The translations under genes were made by a program, and so were the position numbers. A stretch of DNA of 64,000 bases from Mycoplasmopsis edwardii. Its GTDB lineage: Bacteria > Bacillota_I > Bacilli_A > Mycoplasmatales > Metamycoplasmataceae. A model generated the notes under the pieces. The model saw only the letters and a list, made by a program, of their open reading frames with translations. It had not been told where the DNA came from and made no database searches. Position 1 is the stretch's first letter, and each line of letters opens with the position of its first letter. This document shows, in pieces, positions 1-11,529 of the stretch. The stretch spans positions 248,001 through 312,000 of the forward strand of contig NZ_LS991951.1 of NCBI RefSeq assembly GCF_900476105.1. The letters run 5' to 3'.

Positions 1-371
1 CAACTGATGGTTCAGGGATGAGTGATGAATCAAAATTAGTTGCCGAAGCAGTTGCTAAATTTAATGAAGTAAGCGATGTTAAAGCGATTGGTGAAATTCA
101 ATTTGATGCAGCATTTGATGAAACAGTTAGAAAAGCAAAATACAAAAAAGAATCATATTCAGGAAAAACAAATGTTTTTGTATTCCCTACATTAGATGCA
201 GGAAACATTGGTTATAAAATTGCACAACGTTTAGGTGGATTTGGAGCTATTGGCCCAGTTATTACAGGTATCTCAAGTCCTGTTAATGATCTTTCAAGAG
301 GTTCAACACCAGAAGATGTATACAACACAATTTTAATTACAGCTTTACAAGCATTTCAAGAAAAGAAATAA
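1..371 (+). CDS. pta: Phosphate acetyltransferase, C-terminal part
   Basis: This is the 3' end of a gene that begins before the window; the reading frame is open from base 3. Phosphotransacetylase swaps CoA and phosphate between acetyl-CoA and acetyl phosphate in the cytoplasm, the step before acetate kinase makes ATP. The visible 120 or so residues carry the C-terminal family signature NVFVFPTLDAGNIGYK, then GGFGAIGP and PVNDLSRGSTPEDVYN. Its place just upstream of nox and pdhABCD fits the pyruvate to acetate fermentation route of glycolytic mycoplasmas. The first ATG in the window (18-20) is internal and not the start. Confidence 0.93.
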   Translation, partial: TDGSGMSDESKLVAEAVAKFNEVSDVKAIGEIQFDAAFDETVRKAKYKKESYSGKTNVFVFPTLDAGNIGYKIAQRLGGFGAIGPVITGISSPVNDLSRGSTPEDVYNTILITALQAFQEKK

Positions 372-390
372 GCGTCATGCTTATTTTTTT
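366..390 (+). terminator. Intrinsic terminator after pta
   Basis: The arms AAATAAGC and GCTTATTT enclose a five-base loop and run into a T-tract. The left arm overlaps the pta stop codon at 369-371. Confidence 0.75.
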
Positions 391-396
391 CATATT

Positions 397-435
397 TTTT
401 CCACATTTTTGAAAAAGATAAAATAATGTGGAAAA
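397..435. promoter_or_regulatory. Inverted repeat upstream of nox
   Basis: Perfect 11-base arms, TTTTCCACATT (397-407) and AATGTGGAAAA (425-435), are separated by 17 bases in the gap between the pta terminator and nox. The spacing and lack of a T-tract argue against a simple terminator. It may be an operator, or the arms may be DnaA-box-like sites, since TTTTCCACA differs by one base from TTATCCACA. The function is inferred only. Confidence 0.35.
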
Positions 436-539
436 TTTTCATAAAATTTTGCATTTTTATTTTAAAAAAACAAAATGTATCATAAAAAATTTATAATTTA
501 TCACATACTTAACAAAATTAATATATATCGGAGGTTAAT

Positions 540-1919
540 GTGAAAATTATATCTATAGGAGCAAACCATGCTGGTACTTCATTTTTAAGAACAATGAAGA
601 AAGTATCACCAGATGCGCAATTAGTTGCTTACGAAAGAAATACAGACATTTCATTTTTAGGATGTGGTATTGCGTTATGAGTAGGAGGAGAATTCGAAAG
701 TCCAGATGGATTATTCTACTCAAGCATTGAAGAATTAAAAGGATTAGGGATCGATATTAAAATTTCTCATGAAGTTATTGGAATTAACAAAGAAGAAAAA
801 TATGTAACAGTTAAAAACTTAGTTACAGGAGAAACATTTAATGACAACTATGACAAATTAGTTTTTGCTGGAGGAACATGACCAATTATTCCACCATTTG
901 AAAACGTTGGATTAGAAAATATCTTAATTTCAAAAATCTTTGCACATGCAAAAGAAATTAAAGCAAAAGCACTTTCAAAAGATGTTAAAAACGTTGTTGT
1001 TGTAGGTGCTGGATACATCGGAATCGAATTAGTTGAAGCTTTCCACAAATACGGTAAAAAAGTTACATTAATTGATATGCAAGACAGAATCATTCCAAAC
1101 TACTTTGATGAAGAATTCACAAGCAAAATTGAAGCTAAAATGGCTCAAAGTGGAATTAGAATGCAACTTGGAGAAAAAGTTCAAAAATTTGAAACAAAAG
1201 ATGGAAAAACAGTTTCAGCAGTTGTAACAGATAAAGGAACATACGAAGCTGATTTAGTAATTATGTCAATTGGATTCAAACCAAGAACAGATGTTTTACA
1301 AGGTGTTGAAAAAACCGCAAATGGAGCTATTAAAGTCGACCAATTCCAAAGATCATTAAGTGATAAAGATATTTATGCAATTGGAGATGCAGCTTCAATG
1401 GTAAGTAATGTTACAGGAGAACACACACACATTGCTCTCGCTACAAACGCTGTTAAATCAGGTATTGTTGCTGCATTCCACCTAGCAGGAAATGAAGGAA
1501 TTCCATTCCCAGGATACTCAGGAACAAATGCAATTAACGTATTTAACTTCAACTACTCATCAACAGGATTAACAGAAGTTTCTGCTGGTAAAAATGATGT
1601 AGTTAAAGATAGTTTCGCTGTTGAATACTTTGAAGACAATGATAGACCAGAATTCATGCAACATCACTACAAAGTATGATTCAAAATTACATACGATAAA
1701 AATACTTTAAGACTTCTTGGGGCACAAATTGGTTCAGAAGGTAGAGAAGCTAACCATACAGAAGTAATTTACATGTTATCATTAGCAATTCAACAAAAAT
1801 TAACATTACCACAAATTGCTTTAATGGACTTCTACTTCTTACCGCACTTCAATAAACCATTTAACTTTGTTATCCAAACAATCTTAAATGCTTTAAACTT
1901 AAATTACAGCAAAAAATAA
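540..1919 (+). CDS. nox: NADH oxidase (water-forming type, FAD-dependent)
   Basis: The 459-residue flavoprotein re-oxidises NADH with oxygen, which rebalances the NADH made by glycolysis and pyruvate dehydrogenase. The N-terminal FAD segment begins VKIISIGANHAG; the redox cysteine is Cys42 in SFLGCGIAL, the position typical of Nox enzymes. A second dinucleotide fold is at VVVVGAGYIGIEL and the FAD site GDAAS lies near the middle. The start is GTG at 540, five bases after GGAGG (530-534): the ATG at 538 overlaps it in another frame and soon meets TAG. Two in-frame TGA codons near the N-terminus (LWVGG and GTWPI) show that UGA codes for Trp. Confidence 0.95.
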
Positions 1920-1934
1920 TACATAAAAACCAAC

Positions 1935-1965
1935 CAAAATGGAGTTGCTTGCTCCATTTTGTTAA
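1935..1965 (+). terminator. Intrinsic terminator after nox
   Basis: Ten-base arms CAAAATGGAG and CTCCATTTTG flank a seven-base loop sixteen bases after the nox stop. This separates nox from the pdh operon. Confidence 0.75.
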
Positions 1966-2006
1966 TATTTATAAGTAAATAAATTCAATTTTATGAAAGG
2001 ATCAAA

Positions 2007-3115
<1,109 letters not shown>

Positions 3116-3116
<1 letters not shown>

Positions 3117-4117
3117 TGGATAAAGAAATATTAGAAGTTAATAACATTGGTGCTGTTACAAATGCAATTGACTTAATGATGGAAAAAGACAACAGAGTTG
3201 TTCTTTGAGGTCAAGATGCAGGTTATGAAGGTGGAGTTTTCAGGGCTACTGAAGGTCTACAAAAGAAATATGGTGTAGAAAGAGTATGAGATACACCTAT
3301 TGCTGAAGCTTCAATGTGTGGAATTGGAGTTGGGGCTGCAATTTATGGTCTTAGACCAATTGTAGAAATGCAATTCCAAGGATTCTCATATCCAGCTTTC
3401 CAACAATTAATGACTCACGCTGCAAGATATAGAAATAGATCAAGAGGTCGTTTCACAGTTCCTATGGTATTAAGAATGCCTATGGCTGGAGGAGTTAGGG
3501 CTCTAGAACACCACTCAGAAGCTATTGAAGCATTATTTGCACACATCCCTGGATTAAAAGTTGTTATGCCATCTACTCCTTATGATACAAAAGGATTAAT
3601 GATTGCGGCTATTAATGACCCAGATCCAGTTGTTTTCTTAGAACCTAAGAAAATTTATCGTTCATTCAAGCAACAAATTCCAGCTGGAATTTATGAAGTT
3701 CCAATTGGTAAAGCAAATGTTTTAGTTGAAGGAAGTGACTTAACACTTGTTACATATGGTGCCCAAGTTCATGACTCAATTGAAGCAATTAAAAAATTAA
3801 TGGAAATTGATCCATCAATTAGTGTAGAGTTAATCGACTTAAGAACAATTAAACCAATTGATACAGAAACAATTATTAACTCAGTTAAAAAGACAGGTAG
3901 ATTACTTGTTGTGCATGAAGCTGTTAAATCATTCTCAGTCTCAGCGGAAATTATTACAAGAGTAAACGAAAAAGCTTTTGAATACTTAAAAGCACCTTTA
4001 ACAAGATTGACAGGTTACGATATCACAGTTCCATTAGCAAGAGGTGAAAAATACCATGCAATTGATAGTGATAAAATTGTTGCTAAAATTCAAGAAGTTG
4101 TTAAATTCAAATTTTAA
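3116..4117 (+). CDS. pdhB: Pyruvate dehydrogenase E1 component, beta subunit
   Basis: The 333-residue partner of PdhA completes the E1 active site. It has the expected WGQDAGYEGGVFRAT segment near residues 30-45, then PIAEASMCGIGVGAAIYGLRPIVEMQF, and the PYDTKGL and HEAVKSF regions of the C-terminal transketolase fold. Length is normal for the family. The start ATG at 3116 shares one base with the pdhA stop, so the two subunits are translationally coupled. Confidence 0.95.
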
Positions 4118-4131
4118 TTAGAAAGGAAGTT

Positions 4132-5037
4132 ATGGAAAAAATAATTTCAACCCCACTAGCAAGAGCACTTGCTGCTAAATTAGGTATAGATATTACACAA
4201 GTTAAAGGAACAGGACCTCAAGGTAGAATTTTAAAAGATGACGTCGCAAACTTTTCTAAAGCTCCAACGTCAGCGCCACAAACTACACCTGTTGCTTCAA
4301 CAGAAGCTCCAAAAGCAGTTGCTCCAGTAGCCTCACTTGATGGTAAAAGAGAGAAAATTACACCTATTAGAAAAACTATTGCTAAAGCTATGGTTAACTC
4401 AAGAGATTCAGTTGCATACTTTAGTTTAGTTAACGAAATTAATGTATCTCGTTTATGAGATTTAAGAAAAGCTGTTGTTGATGATGTTTTAAAAACAACA
4501 GGTGTTAAATTAACATTCTTACCATACATTGCAAAAGCAATCATTATTGCATTAAAAGAATTCCCAATTCTTGCTGCTAAGTATGATGAAGCGAACGGTG
4601 AGATTGTCTACCCAACAACAATTAACTTAGGAATCGCTGTTGATACAGCTGCAGGATTAATGGTTCCAGTTGTTAAAGACTCACAAAACTTATCAATGGT
4701 AGATTTAGCGCAAGAAATATCAAGATTAGCACTTGCTGCTAGAGATAAAAAAATCAAACCAAATGAAATGTCAAATGGTTCATTCACAATTACAAACTAT
4801 GGGTCAATTGGCGCATTATTCGGAACACCAGTTATTAACTACCCTGAATTAGCTATCGCAGGTGTAGGTGCTATTGTTGATAGACCAGTTGTTAAAGATG
4901 GACAAATCGTTCCAGGAAAAGTTATGAACTTAACAGTTTCAGCAGACCACAGATGAATCGATGGAGCAACTGTTGGTAGATTTGCTACAAGAGTTAAAGA
5001 ATTACTTGAAAAACCAGAAATATTAGGAGTACTATAA
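4132..5037 (+). CDS. pdhC: Pyruvate dehydrogenase E2 (dihydrolipoamide acetyltransferase) without a lipoyl domain
   Basis: E2 moves the acetyl group from a lipoyl arm to CoA and forms the core of the complex. The 301-residue protein starts directly with the peripheral subunit-binding domain (STPLARALAAKLGIDITQV, about residues 6-45), followed by an Ala/Pro/Thr linker and the catalytic domain ending with the acetyltransferase motif DHRWIDG. No lipoyl domain precedes the binding domain, whereas most E2 chains have one to three. The ribosome site AGAAAGGAAG lies just upstream of the ATG, so an upstream extension is unlikely. The missing domain is instead on PdhD. Confidence 0.93.
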
Positions 5038-5038
5038 G

Positions 5039-6880
5039 ATGCTAAAATTTAAATTCGCAGATATTGGTGAAGGACTTCACGAAGGTGTTGTAGGTGAAAT
5101 TTATAAAAAAGAAGGTGATGAAGTAAAAGAAGGAGATCCTCTTTTCTCAGTTGAAACTGATAAAGTTACTTCAGACATCCCTTCTCCCGCAACTGGTAAA
5201 ATCTTAAAAGTTTTAATGGCTGTTGGTGATACAATTCATGTTGGTCAAGAAGTTTACCACATTGACGATGGATCAGCAGATACTCCAGAAGCATTAGCTC
5301 CACAACAACCAGCTAAAGAAGAAAAACAAGAAGGTGGAGGTGCGTCAGTTGTTGGAGAAGTTAAAGTTTCAAACCAATTATTTGATTTATCTTCATTAAG
5401 AAAACCAGCTACTGTACAACAAGTTAAAGAATCACCAAAACAAGAAGTAGCTTCAGAATCTTCAGCAAAAGACAAAGGTAAAGTTTACACAGGTACTATT
5501 GAAGAAGACTTTGACGTTATTGTTATTGGATCAGGGCCTGGTGGATATGTTGCAGCCGAAGAATCTGGATCAGCAGGATTAAAAACTTTAATTATTGAAA
5601 AAGAATTCTGAGGAGGGGTTTGTTTAAATGTTGGATGTATTCCTACAAAAGCAATCTTAAAAACTACAGAAATCTTACATTACATTAATCATGCACATGA
5701 TTACGGTATAGTTGGTAAATTAGATGCTAAAATTGATTGAACAAAAATGCATGAGAAAAAATCTGAAGTTGTTAAACAACTTACAGGTGGTGTTCAAGCA
5801 TTAATGAGAATGAACAAAGTAAAAACAATTTTTGGTGAAGCAAAATTTGTTGGAGCTCACGAAGTTCAAGTTGAAGGTAAAGTATATAGAGCTAAAAATA
5901 TTATTATTGCTACAGGTTCAAGCGATAGAAAAATTCCACTTTCAGGATTTGCAGAAGGATATGCAAGTGGTAAATTAATTACATCTAAAGAAGCAATCAA
6001 TCTTAAAGATAAACCTAAATCATTAACAATCATTGGTGGTGGGGTTATCGGGGTAGAATTCGCCCAAGTGTTTGCTGCTACAGGTGTTAAAGTTACAATC
6101 TTACAAAACTTACCAACAATTTTAGCAATGCTTGATAAAGATATCGTTAAACAAGTTTCAAATGACTTAAAAGAAGCGAATGTTGAAGTTATCACAAATG
6201 CTAATACAACAAAATTTGAAAACAACAAAATTTACTATGAAGTTGATGGAAAGGAACACTCTATTGAATCAGACGTTGTTTTAGTTTCAGTTGGTAGAAT
6301 TCCTGAATCATTAGGGCTTGAAGAAGTTGGTATTAAACTTGGTGAAAGAAAACAACTTATTGTTGACGAATTATGTCAAACAAATGTTGAAGGTGTTTAC
6401 GGTATTGGGGACGTTGTAGGTCAAGCAATGTTAGCACACGTTGCTTACCGTCACGCTGTTGTAGCAATTTCTAACATTCTTAAGAAAAATGTTAAATACT
6501 CAGCAAAAACAGTTCCAGCATGTATTTATACACACCCTGAAATCGCTGCTGTTGGTTTAACAGAAGAACAAGCTAGAGCAGAAGGAAGAGATATTATTGT
6601 TGCAAAACATGAATTCAAATTCGTTGGTAAAGCATTAGCAGCTCACGAATCAAAAGGATTTGCTAAATTCATTATCGGCAAGGAATTTGGTGAAATTATC
6701 GGTTGCCACATTATTGGCGCCGCTGCAACAGATTTAATCTCAGAAGTTGTTTTAGCAATGGATATTGAAGCGACAATTTACGATATTGCTTCAGCAATCC
6801 ATCCACATCCAACATTTAGTGAAATTTTATGAGAAGCTGCTAGAAATGCAGTTCACCAATTACACAAACTTAAAAAATAA
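5039..6880 (+). CDS. pdhD: Dihydrolipoamide dehydrogenase (E3) with N-terminal lipoyl domain
   Basis: E3 re-oxidises dihydrolipoamide with FAD and NAD+. The 613-residue chain begins with a lipoyl domain of about 80 residues, with the lipoylation lysine at Lys42 in ETDKVTSDIP, then a Pro/Glu/Lys-rich linker to about residue 155. The flavoprotein follows: FAD site DVIVIGSGPGG, the redox disulfide in GGVCLNVGCIPTK, the NAD site IIGGGVIGVEFAQ, and the C-terminal HPHPTFSE active-site His. It starts one base after the pdhC stop. It must be modified by a lipoate ligase such as the one at 11529-12509. Confidence 0.95.
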
Positions 6881-6883
6881 TTT

Positions 6884-6922
6884 AAAAAAAACAAACGCTA
6901 TAAAAAGCGTTTGTTTTTTATA
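6884..6922. terminator. Bidirectional terminator between pdhD and the ABC transporter operon
   Basis: The arms ACAAACGCT (6891-6899) and AGCGTTTGT (6906-6914) are flanked by an A-run on the left and a T-run on the right, so the hairpin can end both the plus-strand pdh operon and the convergent minus-strand operon. Confidence 0.85.
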
Positions 6923-6928
6923 CTTAAT

Positions 6929-7741
6929 TTATTTAGCGCTTATTATTTTACTTGAAAACGCAAAATATAGTCCAACTGGCACAACAAGTGCAATTAATGA
7001 GCCTGCTGCTTGAATATTGATAAAGTGTCCTCCAGAAGGGGTTGCACCTATTTGTCTAAATCAAATTCCAACAGTTTTATATTCGGTATTACTTAATAAA
7101 AAGTTTGGTCATAAATAATCATTTCAAATTGAGATAAAGCTAAAAATAATTAATAAAAAGTACATATTTTTAAGCTCTTTTCAATAAACAAAATAAAATC
7201 TTTCTCATCACTTTAAATTATCATTTTTAATAAGCTTATCATACTTTTGCTCAGTTTTTTTATAACTCAAAAGTAAGTTATAAATAAAGAAATATGAAAA
7301 TAATGAATTAGTTACAAGTGATAAAGGTGTTAATGAGTTTAATAACTTCATTTTGCCTAAGAGTTCTCTTAATGATAAATAAATTGAGAACTCAGGCACA
7401 AAAGAGAATATCAAAATAATTAATAACATGAGCTTTTGAACTCTTTCCCCTAGCTTATTAATCCCTATAATAAAACTACTATAAAAGGATAACCTAATTA
7501 AAATCAATAATAACGCACTAGCAAATGAAATTAAAAGAGCATTTCAAAAACTTGTATCCTTTAAAAAAACAAAATTACTAAACTCAAACTCATTAAAATA
7601 AAGATTATATTCTTTTAAAACAACTGAATTAGTTGATTTAAAAGCTACTAAAATAAGAATATAAATTGGAAACAATAAAGCAAGTGTAATCATCATTAAT
7701 AATAAAATAATAATAATATCTTTATAAATTTTTCTATACAT
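6929..7741 (-). CDS. Carbohydrate-type ABC transporter permease, MalG/UgpE-like
   Basis: The 270-residue integral membrane protein has a hydrophobic start typical of the inner-membrane permeases of sugar importers (KIYKDIIIILLLMMITLALL), several further membrane spans, and a C-terminal ISIWNDYLWPNFLL segment that matches the WNDxLWP region of CUT1 second permeases. The cytoplasmic coupling loop is poorly conserved. Its start overlaps the stop of the first permease by eight bases. It is the last gene of a three-gene operon in the order ATPase, permease, permease, the layout of mycoplasma genes annotated ugpC-ugpA-ugpE. The substrate is not readable from sequence. Confidence 0.8.
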
Positions 7742-8675
7742 TTAACATCCTTTTTCTAATCTTTATAAATGTAATTTGAGTAACTTTAATAATTATTAAC
7801 GAACATAAAAATAAACAAATTAAATATAATAAAGCAATAAAACTTGCTGCATATGCTTTATTATTATCAACTGAAATTGTGTTATCTATTGGTTTAATTA
7901 AACTTAAAATATAACTTGTTAAGGTATGAGCCTTAAGCATTGATACATCACTTTCATTAATAATAGCTCCTGGATACATTAAAAACGAAAAAATGATATT
8001 TGTGTAAACTAATAAAAATAAATGTTTTTTGAATTCTTTAAAGTATAAGAGTTTAAGTTTATCAGCAATGTTTAAATTATCAATTTGCATAATCTTTTTA
8101 TATTTATTATTAACAGACATAAATACAAAAGATAAGATAACTATATTAAATGGTAAAGACCTTCACATTTGAAAGATAAATAAATATAGCTTAATGTTTA
8201 ATTTATTTTGGCCATATAAAAAACTTTTATTAGAGTTAAACAACTTAAAAAATAAATTCTGTTCACCAAAAAGTAAAATAAATGCAATACCAACCACAAA
8301 GCTAGAAATAAAGAACTGCGAATAAATCATTTTTAAAAAGAAACTTTTAGTTCTTTTTAAAGTTAATGCACTTAGTCAATAACTTAGAAATATCGCCATT
8401 AATAAGGAAATAAGTGGAGGGATAAAAAATAGAAATGTTGAATTACTGATGGCTACCTTAAAATCATAATCATTAATAACATTTTTATAGTTATTAATAT
8501 CATAAATATAAAATGTTTTTTTATTTTGGCTAGGGAAGACAATAAATGATTCTTTTAAGGTTGTAATAATTGGAACAATATAGAAAATGATTAATAAAAT
8601 TATTAATGGTAAGATTAATGAAAGTGCTTTTCAATATCTTTTTAATATACCATTTATATTTTTAAGTTTATTCAT
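7734..8675 (-). CDS. Carbohydrate-type ABC transporter permease, MalF/UgpA-like
   Basis: The 313-residue membrane protein starts with an N-terminal span (LILPLIILLIIFYIVPIITT) ahead of a periplasm-type loop containing SFIVFP, as in MalF/UgpA permeases, and has about six spans in all. Its ATG overlaps the stop of the ATPase gene by eight bases and its own stop overlaps the next permease by eight bases, so the three genes are coupled. In-frame TGA codons (RYWKAL, SYWLSA, QMWRSL) again need code 4. No substrate-binding lipoprotein gene lies beside the operon, so one would have to be encoded elsewhere. Confidence 0.78.
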
Positions 8676-9828
8676 TTTCAAATCTTAAGATTTTTTCATT
8701 TTCTACATTTAATGTTACATAATCACCGATATTTAACTGAGAGCCAATACTTAATGATTTAATAATTTTACCTTCATGATTTTGGATTGTATAAAGAATT
8801 AAATTACCTAGATTTTCTTTTGCAACAACTTTATATTCTTGGACTATATCAGAAGAACTTAACTTAACATCAATTGGTCTTAAATACTCAGTATAAGAAT
8901 CATTTTTGTTTCAAAAGTTTAAACTTGGATTACTAAAGAAATTTGCTACAAAGTAGTTTTTAGGTTTATTTAAAATATTTTCTTTTGTATCAAACTGCTC
9001 AAGTTTTCCTTTGTTTAAAACAAGTATATAATCACTTAGTTTTAATGCATCATATTGATCATGTGTAATTAAAATAATAGAAAGATTAAAATCATTTTTA
9101 ATTTTAATTATTCAGTCAATTGCTTTTTCTTTGATCTTAATATCAAGTGCTGAAAAAGGTTCATCCATTAAGATTAAGTTTGCTTTTTTGATGATAGCTT
9201 TAGCTATTAATACTCTTTGTTTTTGTCCGCCGGAGATATTTTTCGCCTTATTATTTAAAATATCGCTGATTTGCATTTTATTAGCAATATTATTCAAATC
9301 TTTTTGAAAGATATTTTTTAGTTTAATAGCCTTAATAAACTGCGTAGCAACTTTATTTTTTAAACTAACAAACAACACTAAAGTAAATAAATTAGCAAAT
9401 AAAATAGCTTCTTTATTTTCTTTTTCATTATTAAGATATTCATTTAATTTTTTATCAATTCAGTTATTAGAAATATTATTTGTAGCAATAAAGTTAGAAA
9501 GTGTTTGCTTTCTTGCTTGCTTTCTTCATTTAAATGAATTTTTGGCACTTAAATAAATATTGTTTAATACTGTAGCTTCTTCATATATTAAATTGTCTTG
9601 TAAAATATAACCCATTTCATGAGTTTTTAGGTCTCCTAAAACATTGAGTTCTCCACTTGTTGGTTTATCAAGTTTAGCAATTAAATTTAATAATGAAGTT
9701 TTACCGGCACCTGAAGGTCCAACAATTGAAACAATCTTGTTTTCAGGTATTTTAAGCTCTTTAATATTTAAAATTTCTTTCTTGTTTTTAGTTAAAATTA
9801 AGTCTTTTAATATTGCTATCATATTCAT
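8668..9828 (-). CDS. ABC transporter ATP-binding protein, UgpC/MsmK-like
   Basis: This 386-residue ATPase would power the two downstream permeases. Walker A is GPSGAGKT at residues 37-44, followed by a Q-loop (MGYILQDN), the signature ISGGQKQRV, Walker B LILMDEPFSALD, the switch His in LITHDQYDAL, and a C-terminal TOBE-like domain with LRPIDVKL, typical of the MalK/UgpC/PotA group. The stretch between the Q-loop and the signature is over 100 residues, about 60 longer than in bacterial homologues. Large inserts of this kind are known in mycoplasma UgpC and PotA proteins. Confidence 0.85.
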
Positions 9829-9916
9829 ATTTTAATTTTATCAAAAATTATAGATGTATTTAATTTTACGTTGCTTTACAAAATGAAAAATTGATAAGTA
9901 AAATATATAAAAGTCA

Positions 9917-9941
9917 AATAAAAACCGCACTAGTAGTACGG
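9917..9941 (-). terminator. Terminator of the lplA-coaX operon
   Basis: On the minus strand the arms CCGTACT and AGTGCGG, with one G-U pair, form a hairpin followed by a T-tract, just after the coaX-like stop. Confidence 0.7.
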
Positions 9942-9953
9942 AAATTTATTTAA

Positions 9954-10697
9954 TTATTTATTTAAATTTTCATAAAGTAAAATCATTGACTTAATAACCA
10001 TTTCTTCCACTATATTTACAGTGATTTCATTTTTAAGGAAACTTAAGTTACCTCCTGTAAATAAAACTGGCAAATTATCATGATTTAATGCATTTAAGAA
10101 TCCTTGAATCATAAAGTAATTACCTTTGATTATCCCTGAAGATATTGCATCTTTTGTGTTGGTTGCTAAAATGTCTGATAATTCATAATTTAATTCAACT
10201 TGATTTAATAAAAAAGCATTTGAAAATAATGATTCCATTGAGTTTTTAATACCAGGAGCAATAATAACTCCCTTTAAAGTTTTGTTTTCTATTTTTGTTA
10301 TTACAGTAGCGGTGCCAAAAGAGACCACAAAACCACTATAATAATTTTTAGCCATATAATAAGATGTAAGTAAAATATCTGTTCCAACTTCATCAAGAGT
10401 GATTTCTCCATGTCCATAAACTTCATTTTTAAACATTTCATGGTTAATATTTTGTAAGTTTACTTTGTGTTTTTTTAATACTTTTTGAACAACTTTACTT
10501 TTATCATAGTTCACAGAAGAAAGTAATGCATCATTAAATGTATAACCCTTTGCAATAAGGTTTTTGAAGTATTTATTAAGGTTTCATTTAGTCAATGATT
10601 TAGTTGGTAATTTATCAATTATTAATTCATTTTTATTATTAAAGTATCCAATTTTCAAAAGTGAATTACCAAGGTCTAAGAATAAGATGTTTTTCAT
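9954..10697 (-). CDS. coaX: Type III pantothenate kinase-like protein
   Basis: The 247-residue protein has the layout of CoaX kinases of the ASKHA fold, which phosphorylate pantothenate as the first step to CoA. The ATP-site loop is DLGNSLLKIGYF at residues 8-19, then EVGTDILLTSYY, GFVVSFGTATVITKI and GVIIAPGIKNSME. The family motifs are weakened: GADR is replaced by GTDI, although the likely catalytic Asp is kept, and VDxGTA by VSFGTA. The first third has an in-frame TGA (TKWNLN), so the full protein is visible only under code 4. It is the last gene of the operon with the hydrolase and lipoate ligase. A divergent or altered activity cannot be excluded. Confidence 0.78.
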
Positions 10698-10704
10698 TTT
10701 TTAC

Positions 10705-11529
10705 CTATTTCATGCTATTTATTATTTGATTAATTTTGTCATTAATTAATTCTGGTTGTTCGAAAAATAATGCATGACCACAATTTTCGAGCTCTGTTAA
10801 TTCTTTATTTAACTGAATTGCGATTTTTTTAACTGAATTAAGCGGAACAAATCTATCATTAATTCCACTTATTATTTGGTAATCATTATTTGCTTCATAT
10901 AAAGGTTTAATTGAATTTTGTAAATAAAAATCATTGGTTATTTGATTTTTAGCCATATTTTTAAATATTGAAAGTTTTTTCTGTGAAACATTTAAAAACA
11001 TTTGAGCAATTTTGCTTAAGTTTTCTTTATAGTTATTTTTATTTAAATAAATTAAATTATCTGAACTTTCAAACGCTTCATCATATGTACTTGGCATTAA
11101 TCATCTAATTAATCTTTTAGTAGTTTGTGATAAAGTTTCATCAACTACATCATATAGAATATTGTGATTGATTGGGGCTGCAAGCAATGCTTTTGACACT
11201 AAGTTATTATTCAATAAATATAAAGCGCTTGCACCACCTAATGAATGGCCAATTACTAATTTAATGTCAAAGCCTGATTGCTTGACAAATGCACTTGCGA
11301 TTTGTTGATAATACTCAATTGATATTTCATTATTAGCTGAGCTTAGTCCACAACCTGGAAAATCAAATGAAACTACATCATAATCTCTATTTGCTAAATT
11401 GTAAACTTGTTGAGCAAAAGAAGTTGACGAACCAAAACCATGTAAGAATAAGACTTTTGCTTTTTGATTATCTTCATAAATTACATTAATTGTTTCGTTT
11501 AAGATTTGTATTTTTTCTTTTTTAAACAT
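10705..11529 (-). CDS. Alpha/beta hydrolase
   Basis: The 274-residue hydrolase has the oxyanion loop LFLHGFGSS, the nucleophile elbow GHSLGG, an acid residue in GINDRFVPL and a catalytic His in NCGHALFFEQPE close to the C-terminus: a complete catalytic triad. There is no signal peptide, so it is cytoplasmic. Similar mycoplasma proteins are annotated as esterases, lipases or proline iminopeptidase-like enzymes, and the substrate is unknown. An in-frame TGA (IRWLMP) at 11098-11100 splits it under the standard code. Its ATG overlaps the lplA stop by one base (TAATG), so it is translated with the lipoate ligase. Confidence 0.88.

Noticed and set aside
5866-6228. A 120-residue minus-strand frame opposite pdhD
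   Set aside because: It is complementary to the conserved FAD/NAD domain of pdhD and has no independent support.
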